Made by a program: the position numbers and the translations under genes | Notes under the pieces: generated by a model | What the model saw: only the letters and a program-made list of their open reading frames with translations | Told to the model about the DNA's origin: nothing | Databases searched by the model: none | Origin: Saprospira grandis str. Lewin | GTDB lineage: Bacteria > Bacteroidota > Bacteroidia > Chitinophagales > Saprospiraceae | Length of the DNA stretch: 64,000 nt | Direction of reading: 5' to 3' | NCBI RefSeq assembly: GCF_000250635.1 | Contig: NC_016940.1 | Coordinates: 2,280,001 to 2,344,000, forward strand | Shown: piece after piece, positions 1-7,685 of the stretch | Layout: each line of letters begins with the position of its first letter | Position numbering within the stretch: position 1 is the stretch's first letter

Positions 1-339
1 CAACTCCGCCACCAATTTAAAAATCAACTCCAACTAGAGAGCCTGCCCAATCTGCAGGCCATGCTCCTACTTGTCGGTATCCAAGAACTTGGGCAACTGA
101 AAGAGGAGTTTACCAAAGAGGAAAAACAAGACCTCATGCAGCTGGCCTCTTGCCGCCTTTTGGCCTATGAAGGCTATTTTGAGTTTGAAGGCCTAGATGC
201 CGAGGGCTGGCCACATTATCGCAACCTTGGCCTAGCCCCAAAAATGGGCATCAAAGAGCAAGAAAAACTCCTTAAGTCTCTGCTGCTCCGATATGCCAAA
301 GAAGAGTTAGAGCTGCCCAAAGAAGAAAATCCCAACTAA
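1..339 (+). CDS. Hypothetical protein, C-terminal part (5' end outside window)
   Basis: The reading frame is open from base 1 to a TAA at 337-339, so the gene starts before the window; the ATG at 61 is probably internal. The visible 112 residues are charged and look alpha-helical, with many Leu, Glu and Lys and no membrane segment. I recognise no family. It ends 42 bases before the cyclophilin gene on the same strand. That this is a coding tail rather than a chance frame is moderately supported by the continuous frame and by codon use like that of its neighbours. Confidence 0.6.
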   Translation, partial: QLRHQFKNQLQLESLPNLQAMLLLVGIQELGQLKEEFTKEEKQDLMQLASCRLLAYEGYFEFEGLDAEGWPHYRNLGLAPKMGIKEQEKLLKSLLLRYAKEELELPKEENPN

Positions 340-381
340 ACCAAATATTTATTTTCATGTTCTAATAATAATTGTAGCTAC

Positions 382-1104
382 ATGAATACATTTTATCGGC
401 AATTGCCTAAGTTTGCATTGCTATTTTTTGTCACATTTATGCTATTTAGCGCCTGTCAAAAGCCTATGTTTAATCCAAAATCTGCAGAATATTCTCCTAT
501 CATTGAGCTGCAAACGACTAAAGGAAACCTGCAAATCCAATTGTACGCTTCGACCCCTAAACACCGCGACAATTTTGTAGAACTCGTGAAAGAAGGCTAC
601 TATAACGGCTTGCTTTTTCATCGTGTCATTGCCAACTTTATGGTGCAGGGCGGCGATCCCGATTCTAAGGAAGCTAAGCCTGGCCAGTCCTTAGGTATGG
701 GTGGCCCCGGCTATCAAATTGATGCCGAACTAGGCGTAAATGCCGATAGTACACTCAATCATATCCATCTTAAGGGCCGCATTGCTGCCGCTCGCCAAGG
801 TGGAATTGGCAACCCCCTCAAAAAGTCTAGCGGATCACAGTTTTATATTGTGCAAGGCCAAAAGGTAGAAGAGGATTTCCTCCAAAAAGTAGAGAATATT
901 CGCAAGTTTAAATATTCAGAAGCGCAGAAGAAGGCTTATCTAGAAAAAGGCGGAACGCCCCATCTAGATGCCGATTATACCGTTTTTGGAGAGTTGGTGG
1001 ATGGCGAAGAGGTGCTAGATGCTATTAGCAATGTCCCTTGCGATCAGATGGACCGCCCTATGCAAGATGTCCGCATCATTAAAGCCGTGATCGTAAAGGG
1101 CTAA
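382..1104 (+). CDS. Cyclophilin-type peptidyl-prolyl cis-trans isomerase, lipoprotein
   Basis: 240 residues. The N-terminus is a lipoprotein signal (hydrophobic stretch then LFSAC, Cys25), so the enzyme should sit on a membrane facing the periplasm and help fold exported proteins by isomerising X-Pro bonds. The cyclophilin core begins near residue 42 (TTKGNLQIQLY) and carries the FHRVI and GGDP motifs and later GSQFYIV. An insertion of about 40 charged residues (roughly 157-197) lies before the final DYTVFGELVDG block, a form common in Bacteroidota secreted cyclophilins. The next gene begins 13 bases after the stop, so the two are probably co-transcribed. Confidence 0.93.
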   Translation: MNTFYRQLPKFALLFFVTFMLFSACQKPMFNPKSAEYSPIIELQTTKGNLQIQLYASTPKHRDNFVELVKEGYYNGLLFHRVIANFMVQGGDPDSKEAKPGQSLGMGGPGYQIDAELGVNADSTLNHIHLKGRIAAARQGGIGNPLKKSSGSQFYIVQGQKVEEDFLQKVENIRKFKYSEAQKKAYLEKGGTPHLDADYTVFGELVDGEEVLDAISNVPCDQMDRPMQDVRIIKAVIVKG

Positions 1105-1117
1105 ACGCCTTTTAATC

Positions 1118-1831
1118 ATGAAAATACTCTATGTCTTTCCACATCCCGATGACGAATCTTATGGCCCTGCCGGCGCTATTTATCAGCAACTGCAAGCCGG
1201 GCATGAGGTCCACCTCCTGACCCTAACAGAGGGGGAAGCCACCCGAATGCGCCATAAATTGGACCTTTCTAAAGCAGAAATGGGCCAAGTCCGCCGAAAA
1301 GAAATGGAGGCGGTAGCGCAGGTTTTGGGCCTTTCTTCGCTTACCGTCTGGACCTGGCCCGATAGCCAACTTCAAGACCTTGATCCTCGTCCGTTGGTCC
1401 AAGAACTCAAGGCGTTTATCCAGCAACTGAAACCTGAGATCCTGGTCTCTTATCCGGTGCATGGCATTAGCGGCTTTCACGACCATTTGGTCACGCATAG
1501 CCTCATCAAACAATGCTTTTTGGAGCTAAAAACGGAGGGGCATTCGCCAATCAAGCGTTTGGCTTTTTATACCATTCCGGACCATGGACAAGCTACTTTC
1601 AGCGGAGATTTTATCCGTATGCGCCATTCTACAAAAGAGCGGATTGATTGCATTGAGCCGCTTTCGGTCCAAGCGATACAGAAAAATCGGGAGGCCCTGA
1701 TGGCTTATGAAAGCTATCAAGAGGTCATCGAAGAGTCGGGGATTCTCAACAAATTGGATGAGAAGGCCCATTATGAGTTTTTTCAAGAAAATTTCGAGCC
1801 GCCAGTCCAAGAACTAACGGCTGGCCTCTAA
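1118..1831 (+). CDS. PIG-L/LmbE family zinc N-deacetylase
   Basis: 237 residues. The N-terminal PHPDDE motif (His9, Asp11, Asp12) and the downstream HDH (121-123) match the zinc and catalytic residues of the LmbE/PIG-L fold, which removes acetyl groups from N-acetylglucosaminyl or similar substrates. No signal peptide, so cytoplasmic. The substrate cannot be told; BshB-type (bacillithiol) and MshB-type enzymes belong to the same fold. Probably in one transcript with the cyclophilin gene, ended by the hairpin terminator at 1837-1877. Confidence 0.88.
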   Translation: MKILYVFPHPDDESYGPAGAIYQQLQAGHEVHLLTLTEGEATRMRHKLDLSKAEMGQVRRKEMEAVAQVLGLSSLTVWTWPDSQLQDLDPRPLVQELKAFIQQLKPEILVSYPVHGISGFHDHLVTHSLIKQCFLELKTEGHSPIKRLAFYTIPDHGQATFSGDFIRMRHSTKERIDCIEPLSVQAIQKNREALMAYESYQEVIEESGILNKLDEKAHYEFFQENFEPPVQELTAGL

Positions 1832-1836
1832 GGCCC

Positions 1837-1877
1837 AAAAGTCACTGCTTAATGATTTAGGCAGTGACTTTTTTTTT
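1837..1877 (+). terminator. Rho-independent terminator after the PIG-L gene
   Basis: An 11-bp perfect stem (AAAGTCACTGC at 1838-1848 with GCAGTGACTTT at 1861-1871) and a 12-base loop, followed by a run of T. It lies 6 bases after the stop codon. Confidence 0.88.
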
Positions 1878-1886
1878 ATCTAAGGA

Positions 1887-2050
1887 TTTGGGGCCTCAGC
1901 TGCGGCTTCGCCTTGCTGCGGGCTGTGTCGCGGCTCGCAGGTCTGCTCGGCCCTGCAGTTTTTTCGCTTTGCTCAAAAACTTGGGTCTGCGGCTTCGCCG
2001 CCCCGCTTTCCATCCCTAGGCCTGCGGGCGCTTTGCGCCCTGCTACATCC
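1887..2050 (+). repeat. Intergenic structured element, copy 1 (+)
   Basis: GC-rich element that starts TTTGGGGCCTC and holds the family core (GCAGGTCTGCTCGGCCC near 1937). Hairpin 1 after the core has AT-rich arms here (AGTTTTT ... AAAAACT); hairpin 2 is TGCGGC-ttc-GCCGC. The 3' end is of the CCATCCCT type with a final GGGCGC-ttt-GCGCCC hairpin. It fills most of the gap between two + strand genes. Confidence 0.85.
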
Positions 2051-2108
2051 AAAAAGGGCCAAAAAAACCTAAAAAAAACTGTACTTTAGGCTAGCCAAAT
2101 CAATCATT

Positions 2109-2981
2109 ATGCAGTTAAGAGAACTCTTATTTAAGTACACCACCGACGCCTCTCGTTTTTTGGTTGTAGATGATATGCTCATCCATTATCGAGATGAGGG
2201 AACTGGAGAACCCTTGCTCCTTTTGCATGGGGCTTTTTCTTCTTTACATACCTATAATGAATGGACCAAATACCTCAAAAGCCATTATCGGGTGATTCGC
2301 TTAGATTTGATGGGTTTTGGTTTGACAGGGCCCAACTCTACAGGCAATTATACGATGGAAAATCATATTCGGGTGCTCAAGCAGTTTCTGGATATTTTGG
2401 GTTTAGAGCAGTTTCATTTGGTGGGCAATTCGTTGGGGGGCTGGATCAGCTGGGAGTTTGCCTATCGTTATCCCCAAAGGGTCAAAAAATTGGTCCTTAT
2501 TGATGCGGCGGGTTTTATGGAGGAAGAAAATGTGCCCTTACCCTTTAAATTGGCCCAAGCGCCCATCTTTGGTCGGGTGGTCAAGTATGTGGTTCGGAAA
2601 CCCATTTTAGAGAGTTTTTTGCGGCAGGTATACTACGATAGTGATAAAGTGACCAATGCCTTGGTAGATCGTTATTACGAGCTATTTAGTCGAGAGGGGA
2701 ACAATGACGCCTTTCTCAAGCTCGTCAATTCGCCTTATACGGACCATAGTCCATTTTTGAAATATGTGAGCAACCCCACCTTAGTGATGTGGGGGAGAGA
2801 AGACATGTGGATTCCGGTCCATAATGCCGATCGGTTTCATAAGCTACTGCCTCATTCTTGGCAAAAGATTTACCCTAGGGTAGGGCATATCCCGATGGAG
2901 GAAATTCCGGAAGAAAGCGTTTTAGACCTCTTGCATTTTTTGCAGGAAAGTGCGGAATTTTCCCATATTTCTGAGGGCTAA
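2109..2981 (+). CDS. Alpha/beta-fold hydrolase
   Basis: 290 residues, no signal peptide. The oxyanion-region HG motif (LLLLHGAFSS, about 36-45) and the nucleophile elbow GNSLGG (Ser108) are clear. A late Asp in WGREDMW (about 231) and His in VGHIPMEE (about 261) complete the triad. This is the classic layout of small esterase, epoxide-hydrolase-like or C-C hydrolase enzymes, and the substrate is unknown. It sits alone between repeat elements 1 and 2. Confidence 0.88.
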   Translation: MQLRELLFKYTTDASRFLVVDDMLIHYRDEGTGEPLLLLHGAFSSLHTYNEWTKYLKSHYRVIRLDLMGFGLTGPNSTGNYTMENHIRVLKQFLDILGLEQFHLVGNSLGGWISWEFAYRYPQRVKKLVLIDAAGFMEEENVPLPFKLAQAPIFGRVVKYVVRKPILESFLRQVYYDSDKVTNALVDRYYELFSREGNNDAFLKLVNSPYTDHSPFLKYVSNPTLVMWGREDMWIPVHNADRFHKLLPHSWQKIYPRVGHIPMEEIPEESVLDLLHFLQESAEFSHISEG

Positions 2982-3057
2982 AAAAATAAATGGAAGAAAA
3001 AAAGGGCTCCTTTTGCAAAGCTTGCAGAATATTTAATAATTTAATCTTGCCTTAGAT

Positions 3058-3214
3058 CTGCGATCTACAGGCCCGCAGGGCCGCAGGCTGAGGGATGGAA
3101 AGTGGGGCGGCGCAGCCGCAGACCCAGCAGGCAAAGCCTGCGCAGGGCCGAGCAGACTTGCGAGCCACGACAGAGCCCGACCCGAGCGAAGCGAGTGGGC
3201 AGCCCCCAAAAAAA
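3058..3214 (-). repeat. Intergenic structured element, copy 2 (-)
   Basis: Reverse-orientation copy. Read on the minus strand it starts at TTTTTTTGGGGGCTGCCC, then a GGGTCGGGCT block, the core variant GCAAGTCTGCTCGGCCC, hairpin 1 GCAGGC-ttt-GCCTGC, hairpin 2 TGCGGC-tgc-GCCGC, and the CCATCCCT-type 3' end. It lies between two + strand genes, so its orientation does not follow the flanking genes. Confidence 0.84.
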
Positions 3215-3299
3215 GTTCTTAGCCTAATGAAAAATAGTCTTTTAGCCATATAACTTATTGAAGAATTTGATCTTGAGTGAGTTCATAAAATGATAACCC

Positions 3300-4847
3300 A
3301 TGTTAGTTCCAAGCCTTATTCTTAAGCAACTGTATAACTTTAATAGCCTAGCGAATGTAGAGGGCGGTTTGCAGTTCATGATGAAAAATCGTTTGAGCGA
3401 TACGCAGATTACCCAACTCAAATCGGTGCGTATTGGAGACCATCGGCTGCAGGCGGATGAAATTACGCTTTTGCTAGAAGATGGCAGTCAGCGGGCTGCG
3501 GCTAGTTTGACCGAAGCCGCGCCCTTAGATTTGCCCCTAAAGGCCAGTTTTCAGTTACATTGTGCCATGCCCCAATTGCCTAATGGAAAATATGAGGTAG
3601 AAATTGTTTTTTCTGCTCAGCCTTTTGGCGAATTGACCTTAGTGGTAGAAGATGGGCTTTCGGATAAATCGGAGCCTACGGTTAGCATTCCTAGAGACCG
3701 GAGCGATGACTATGGCGATGCCATTATTAAGGAGCGTCAAAAGTTTGTAGAGGATTATACGGGGGCCAAAATGGAGCATGTTGGACAATACTCTTTTGAT
3801 CCGCATAGCTGTAATGGAAACTGCGAGCACTTTATTGGAGCGGCTCAGATTCCGTTGGGTGTAGCTGGGCCTTTGCAAGTAAACGGAGAATTTGCCCAGG
3901 GCGAGTTTTTGATTCCATTGGCCACCTCAGAAGGGACCCTAGTGGCCTCTTACAACCGAGGCATTAAGGTTGTTAACCTTTCTGGAGGGGTAAAATGTAC
4001 GGTCCAAAGAGATTCGATGCAAAGAGCGCCCGTTTTTGTTTTTGAGGATGCCCGTGCTGCTCGTGACTTTGTAGACTGGGTAAAGGTTAATTTTGCCAAA
4101 ATTGCCGAAGAAGCCGAAGCTACCTCAAGTGTGGCTCGTTTGCAATACATTGACCCCTATTTGGCCAATAAATTTGCCTACCTCCGCTTCAACTTCTTTA
4201 CGGGAGATGCTGCGGGGCAAAACATGGTGGGTAGAGCTACTTTTGCGGCCTGTAGTTGGATTCTAGACGCCTATAAGGACCATAAAGTAGAGCACTTTTA
4301 CTTAGAGTCGAATTTTGCGACTGATAAAAAAGCCTCTCAGGTAAACATCATGCGCACTAGAGGAAAACGAGTAACTGCCGAGGTCGTACTCAAGCGAGAT
4401 GTACTCATTCAAAATATGCGGGTAGAGCCCGAAAGTTTGGCCTACCACTATGGCGTGGCCAATATTGGCTCTATTATGTCGGGGGCCAACAACAACGGTC
4501 TACACTCAGCCAATGCCATTACGGCCATGTTCATTGCTACGGGCCAAGATGTAGCCAACGTTTCAGAATCTTCTGCGGGCTTGGTCTACTGTGAGCTCAC
4601 GCCCGAAAAAGACCTTTATTTCTCGATCACCATCCCTTCGCTGATTGTGGCCACTTTTGGAGGCGGAACAGGCCTCGCCACCCAGAACGAATGCTTGAGC
4701 ATGTTGGGTTGTGTAGGCCGCGATAAGGTCAATAAGCTAGCTGAAATCATTGCGGGAGTAGTGCTTGCTGGAGAAATTTCTTTGGCCTCGGCCATCTCCT
4801 CTTCCGATTGGGTATCTAGCCATGAACAATATGGAAGGAACCGATAG
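3300..4847 (+). CDS. hmgA: Hydroxymethylglutaryl-CoA reductase
   Basis: 515 residues. It reduces HMG-CoA to mevalonate for isoprenoid synthesis. Signature blocks: CEHFIG...PLGVAGPL, ATSEGTLVASYNRG (catalytic Glu), TGDAAGQNM (cofactor region), TDKKASQVN (Lys), TGQDVANVSESS (Asp), GGGTGLATQNECL, and a C-terminal SSHEQYGRNR with the His that is typical of class I enzymes. About 120 N-terminal residues precede the catalytic core and match nothing I recognise; there are no membrane spans. Start ATG at 3300; a later ATG at 3378 (MMKNRLSD) is a possible alternative. Confidence 0.93.
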   Translation: MLVPSLILKQLYNFNSLANVEGGLQFMMKNRLSDTQITQLKSVRIGDHRLQADEITLLLEDGSQRAAASLTEAAPLDLPLKASFQLHCAMPQLPNGKYEVEIVFSAQPFGELTLVVEDGLSDKSEPTVSIPRDRSDDYGDAIIKERQKFVEDYTGAKMEHVGQYSFDPHSCNGNCEHFIGAAQIPLGVAGPLQVNGEFAQGEFLIPLATSEGTLVASYNRGIKVVNLSGGVKCTVQRDSMQRAPVFVFEDARAARDFVDWVKVNFAKIAEEAEATSSVARLQYIDPYLANKFAYLRFNFFTGDAAGQNMVGRATFAACSWILDAYKDHKVEHFYLESNFATDKKASQVNIMRTRGKRVTAEVVLKRDVLIQNMRVEPESLAYHYGVANIGSIMSGANNNGLHSANAITAMFIATGQDVANVSESSAGLVYCELTPEKDLYFSITIPSLIVATFGGGTGLATQNECLSMLGCVGRDKVNKLAEIIAGVVLAGEISLASAISSSDWVSSHEQYGRNR

Positions 4848-4914
4848 GCACCGTTTTTGCCTAGGAAGGCTAGCAAAAGAGAAAAAATTGCTGCAAATTT
4901 TATCTTTTTTCGCT

Positions 4915-4950
4915 TTTGTCAATTTACTTTCCGTAAAAACTGTAATTTTG
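4915..4950 (+). promoter_or_regulatory. Possible Bacteroidota-type promoter for the EGF-like lipoprotein
   Basis: TAATTTTG at 4943-4950 fits the -7 consensus TAnnTTTG, and TTTG at 4915-4918 could be the -33 box. The 24-base spacing is longer than the usual 18-21, so the -33 assignment is weak. The gene starts 34 bases downstream. Confidence 0.45.
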
Positions 4951-4983
4951 CAGTGCTTTTATTTTACACAAAATCACACATCT

Positions 4984-5493
4984 ATGAAAAATCTTGTGAA
5001 ATTTCTTTCGTTCGCTGCTCTAGTTGCTGCTTTCACCACTTCTTGTACTGAAGACGATCCCTGTAAAGACGTAGTTTGCGGCGACTTCGGTAGCTGTAAC
5101 GAAGGCGTTTGTGAGTGTGTTTATGGCTATGAGCAAGATGCTGACGGCCTATGTAACACTACTTGGGCGGCTAAGTTTGCTGCTGGACCCAACGCTCCTG
5201 CTGCTGACACTGTTTATGGAGAGACAGGTAATTACACTCAGGCTTACAACATGACTGTTTCTGTAACTGACTCAGTAAACCTTTCTACTACTAACTTGGG
5301 TGGATTTGGTGCTAACAATGTTGTAAATATGGAAGTTACTAGCAGCTACGATATTTTGATCGACGATACTGATATTGGTGGCCGCACATTTAACGGTACT
5401 GGTACAATCAGCGGTAGCGAGATCACTTTGAACTACACAGTGACTTATAGCGATAACACCGTAGATACTTGCGAAACTGTTATCACAAAATAA
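4984..5493 (+). CDS. Small lipoprotein with EGF-like cysteine motif
   Basis: 169 residues from the ATG at 4984. The frame is open further upstream into the HMG-CoA reductase gene, but only this start gives a clean lipoprotein signal (MKNLVKFLSF... TTSC). Residues about 24-51 hold six cysteines in an EGF-like spacing (CKDVVC, GSC, GVCECVYGY, LC). The rest is Thr/Val/Asn-rich beta-type sequence with two further Cys. Family and partner unknown; probably exposed outside the inner membrane. It has its own likely promoter and a strong terminator (5518-5552), so it is a single-gene unit. Confidence 0.8.
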   Translation: MKNLVKFLSFAALVAAFTTSCTEDDPCKDVVCGDFGSCNEGVCECVYGYEQDADGLCNTTWAAKFAAGPNAPAADTVYGETGNYTQAYNMTVSVTDSVNLSTTNLGGFGANNVVNMEVTSSYDILIDDTDIGGRTFNGTGTISGSEITLNYTVTYSDNTVDTCETVITK

Positions 5494-5517
5494 TTAGGAC
5501 TTAATTCCTAAATGTTT

Positions 5518-5552
5518 AGGCCCAGCTTTTCTAAGCTGGGCCTTTTTATTTT
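5518..5552 (+). terminator. Rho-independent terminator after the EGF-like lipoprotein
   Basis: An 11-bp perfect stem AGGCCCAGCTT / AAGCTGGGCCT (5518-5528 with 5533-5543), TTCT loop, then a T-rich run. Confidence 0.92.
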
Positions 5553-5615
5553 TTTGTGAACTCCAAACTGCGCCTTATTTTGCGCTCGTCAAATTTTGCC
5601 CCTAAATATAGCCAC

Positions 5616-7385
5616 ATGTCTATCTACGCTCAACGCCTCGACCAATTTACTGCTGCCCACAAACAGGCTCAACAACAGTTCAATCTGCTGAGTATTGCCC
5701 GCCTGATTACGGTGGGGCTCTTTATTGTTGCTGGCTATTACTATCTCGATAATCAGGAAAGTCTTTGGGCTTATTTGCTGCTGGGCAGTACGCTGGCCTT
5801 TTTTGGCCTGCTCCGCCTGCACGATCAGGTAAAACGCAAACGAGACCGCCTCAAGGAACTTTGTATTATCAATGAGCAGGAGCTGGCCCATACCCAAAAT
5901 GGAGCGCTTCCCTTTGATGATGGTCAGGCGCTGGCCCCTCAAGATCATCCCTATTCTCATGATCTAGATCTTTTTGGCCCTAATTCGCTCTACCAATTGC
6001 TCAACCGCACGGCTACCCCTATGGGCCAAGCCGCACTCCAAAAAGATTTGTTAGAGGGCCTAGAACAGGCCGATATTCTGGCCCGACATGCCGCTATTGA
6101 AGAGCTTAAAGCCGAACTCGACTGGCGGCAAGAGTTTTTGGCCCAAGCTCGCCTAGCACCCAAAGGCAGCCAAAGCCTTTATCCCGATTTTTTGCGCTGG
6201 ACCCAAAGAGCGGCCTCTTCAGTTCATCCTTTAGCAAATGTTCTCCGCTTCCTTTTTCCTATCGGCCTTTTGCTTTCCGCTATCGCCTATATATTTACGT
6301 TTAGCCTGCTTTGGGAACGCTTGACCGAAGCCTTTTTTATCCTCAATATTATTTTGGTCCAACGCCATCTTAAGGCCATTCAGGCCGAAAGCCTACAACT
6401 GGACCGCCTGCGGCCTACACTCCGCCAATACGGCATTCTCCTCCAATTGTTCGAGAAGAAAAGCTGGCAATCGCCGCTACTCCAAAATATGCAGGCCAAT
6501 TTGCGCAAAAATGGCCCAGAAGCCGCCCAAGCCCTTAGCCAATTGGGCCGCCTGCTGGCTGGCCTCGATAGTATTAGCAATCTGGTCGGCGCCCTGATCT
6601 TTAACGGCATCGGCGCTTATCATCTCCACCTTTTGGCCCAACTCTACAATTGGCGGAAAAAATACGCCAAAGAACTCAACGAATGGTTGCTGCTGCTAGG
6701 CGAGCTCGAAAGCCTGAATTCCTTGGCCAATTTGGCCTATAATCGCCCCGATTACCAGTTTCCCGAACTGCAAAATACCCCCGATTTCTATTTTGAAGAC
6801 CTGAAACATCCGCTGCTTCCCCCAGAACAGGCGGTGGGCAACGAACTCGATCTCCGCCAACAAAAGCTAATTATCCTCACGGGCTCCAATATGTCGGGCA
6901 AAAGTACTTTCCTCCGCGCTATGGGCCTCGCTATGGTCATGGCCCGCATGGGCTCGGTAGTGGCCGCCAAAACGGCTCAATTACAAGCCCTGCCGCTCTA
7001 TCTGTCGATGCGCGTCAATGACTCGCTCAGCGAAAATGCCTCTTACTTTTTTGCCGAGGTCAAACGCCTGCAAACTATTCTTGAAGCCCTAAAAAAAGCA
7101 CCCCATTTTGTCCTCCTAGACGAAATTCTGCGCGGTACAAATTCCGATGATAAACGCAACGGAACTCTGGGCGTACTCCGAAAACTAGTGGAGTATAAGG
7201 CCGTTGGCGCCTTGGCTACACACGACCTCGAGGTCTGTGCCCTACAAGCCAATTATCCCAATTATTTGCTCAATGCCTGCTTTGAGGTCGAAATCCGTGA
7301 ACAAGAACTCTATTTTGACTATAAACTAAGAACGGGTATCTGCCAAAATCAATCGGCCAGCTTCCTGATGCGGAAATATTTGTAG
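5616..7385 (+). CDS. MutS-family ATPase with N-terminal membrane segments
   Basis: 589 residues from the ATG at 5616; a GTG at 5556 is in frame but lies in the preceding terminator's T run. Hydrophobic stretches near residues 25-65 and 210-255 look like membrane spans. The C-terminal third is a MutS domain V ATPase: Walker A GSNMSGKST (about 425), Walker B LLDEILRGTNSDD (about 500) and the ATHD switch. The mismatch-recognition domain of true MutS is absent, so a mismatch-repair role is not supported. Related membrane-anchored MutS-like proteins of unknown function are, from memory, frequent in Bacteroidota. Confidence 0.85.
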   Translation: MSIYAQRLDQFTAAHKQAQQQFNLLSIARLITVGLFIVAGYYYLDNQESLWAYLLLGSTLAFFGLLRLHDQVKRKRDRLKELCIINEQELAHTQNGALPFDDGQALAPQDHPYSHDLDLFGPNSLYQLLNRTATPMGQAALQKDLLEGLEQADILARHAAIEELKAELDWRQEFLAQARLAPKGSQSLYPDFLRWTQRAASSVHPLANVLRFLFPIGLLLSAIAYIFTFSLLWERLTEAFFILNIILVQRHLKAIQAESLQLDRLRPTLRQYGILLQLFEKKSWQSPLLQNMQANLRKNGPEAAQALSQLGRLLAGLDSISNLVGALIFNGIGAYHLHLLAQLYNWRKKYAKELNEWLLLLGELESLNSLANLAYNRPDYQFPELQNTPDFYFEDLKHPLLPPEQAVGNELDLRQQKLIILTGSNMSGKSTFLRAMGLAMVMARMGSVVAAKTAQLQALPLYLSMRVNDSLSENASYFFAEVKRLQTILEALKKAPHFVLLDEILRGTNSDDKRNGTLGVLRKLVEYKAVGALATHDLEVCALQANYPNYLLNACFEVEIREQELYFDYKLRTGICQNQSASFLMRKYL

Positions 7386-7402
7386 GCTGTTGTATATATA
7401 GG

Positions 7403-7619
7403 TTTGGGGCCTCCGCCTCGCTGGTCGGCGGTTACTCCCGCTGGTCGTCGAACTGCGGCCTAAAGGCCTTGTTGTCGTTTCGCAGCTCGCTGCTGTTTTG
7501 GGGCCTCCGCCTCGCTTCGCTCGTCGGCGCTACGTTTCGCAGCTCGCAGGTCTGCTCGGCCCTGCGGCGGCTTTGCCGCCTTGGTCTGGCCTGCGGCCAC
7601 TGCTGCACATCGCTAGGCC
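7403..7619 (+). repeat. Intergenic structured element, copy 3 (+), tandem double
   Basis: Two GGGGCCTCCGCCTCGC heads in tandem: a partial unit (7403-7495) ending at a CGCAGCTCGCTGCTG block, and a full unit (7496-7619). The full unit has the core near 7545, hairpin 1 GGCGGC-ttt-GCCGCC, hairpin 2 TGGCC-tgc-GGCCA and the CACATCGCTAGGCC end. Copy 4 has the same double structure. Confidence 0.87.
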
Positions 7620-7685
7620 AGTCGCTTCGCTCCTCAGAATGCGCCAAAATGGCTTTCCTCTTCATCCGTCTAAGAAAAGGGACCT

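Noticed and set aside
4765-4983. Longer form of the EGF-like lipoprotein overlapping the HMG-CoA reductase gene
   Set aside because: It would bury the lipoprotein signal and skip the promoter-like sequence; the ATG at 4984 fits.
5556-5615. GTG start of the MutS-like gene
   Set aside because: The GTG lies in the T run of the preceding terminator; the ATG at 5616 is more credible.
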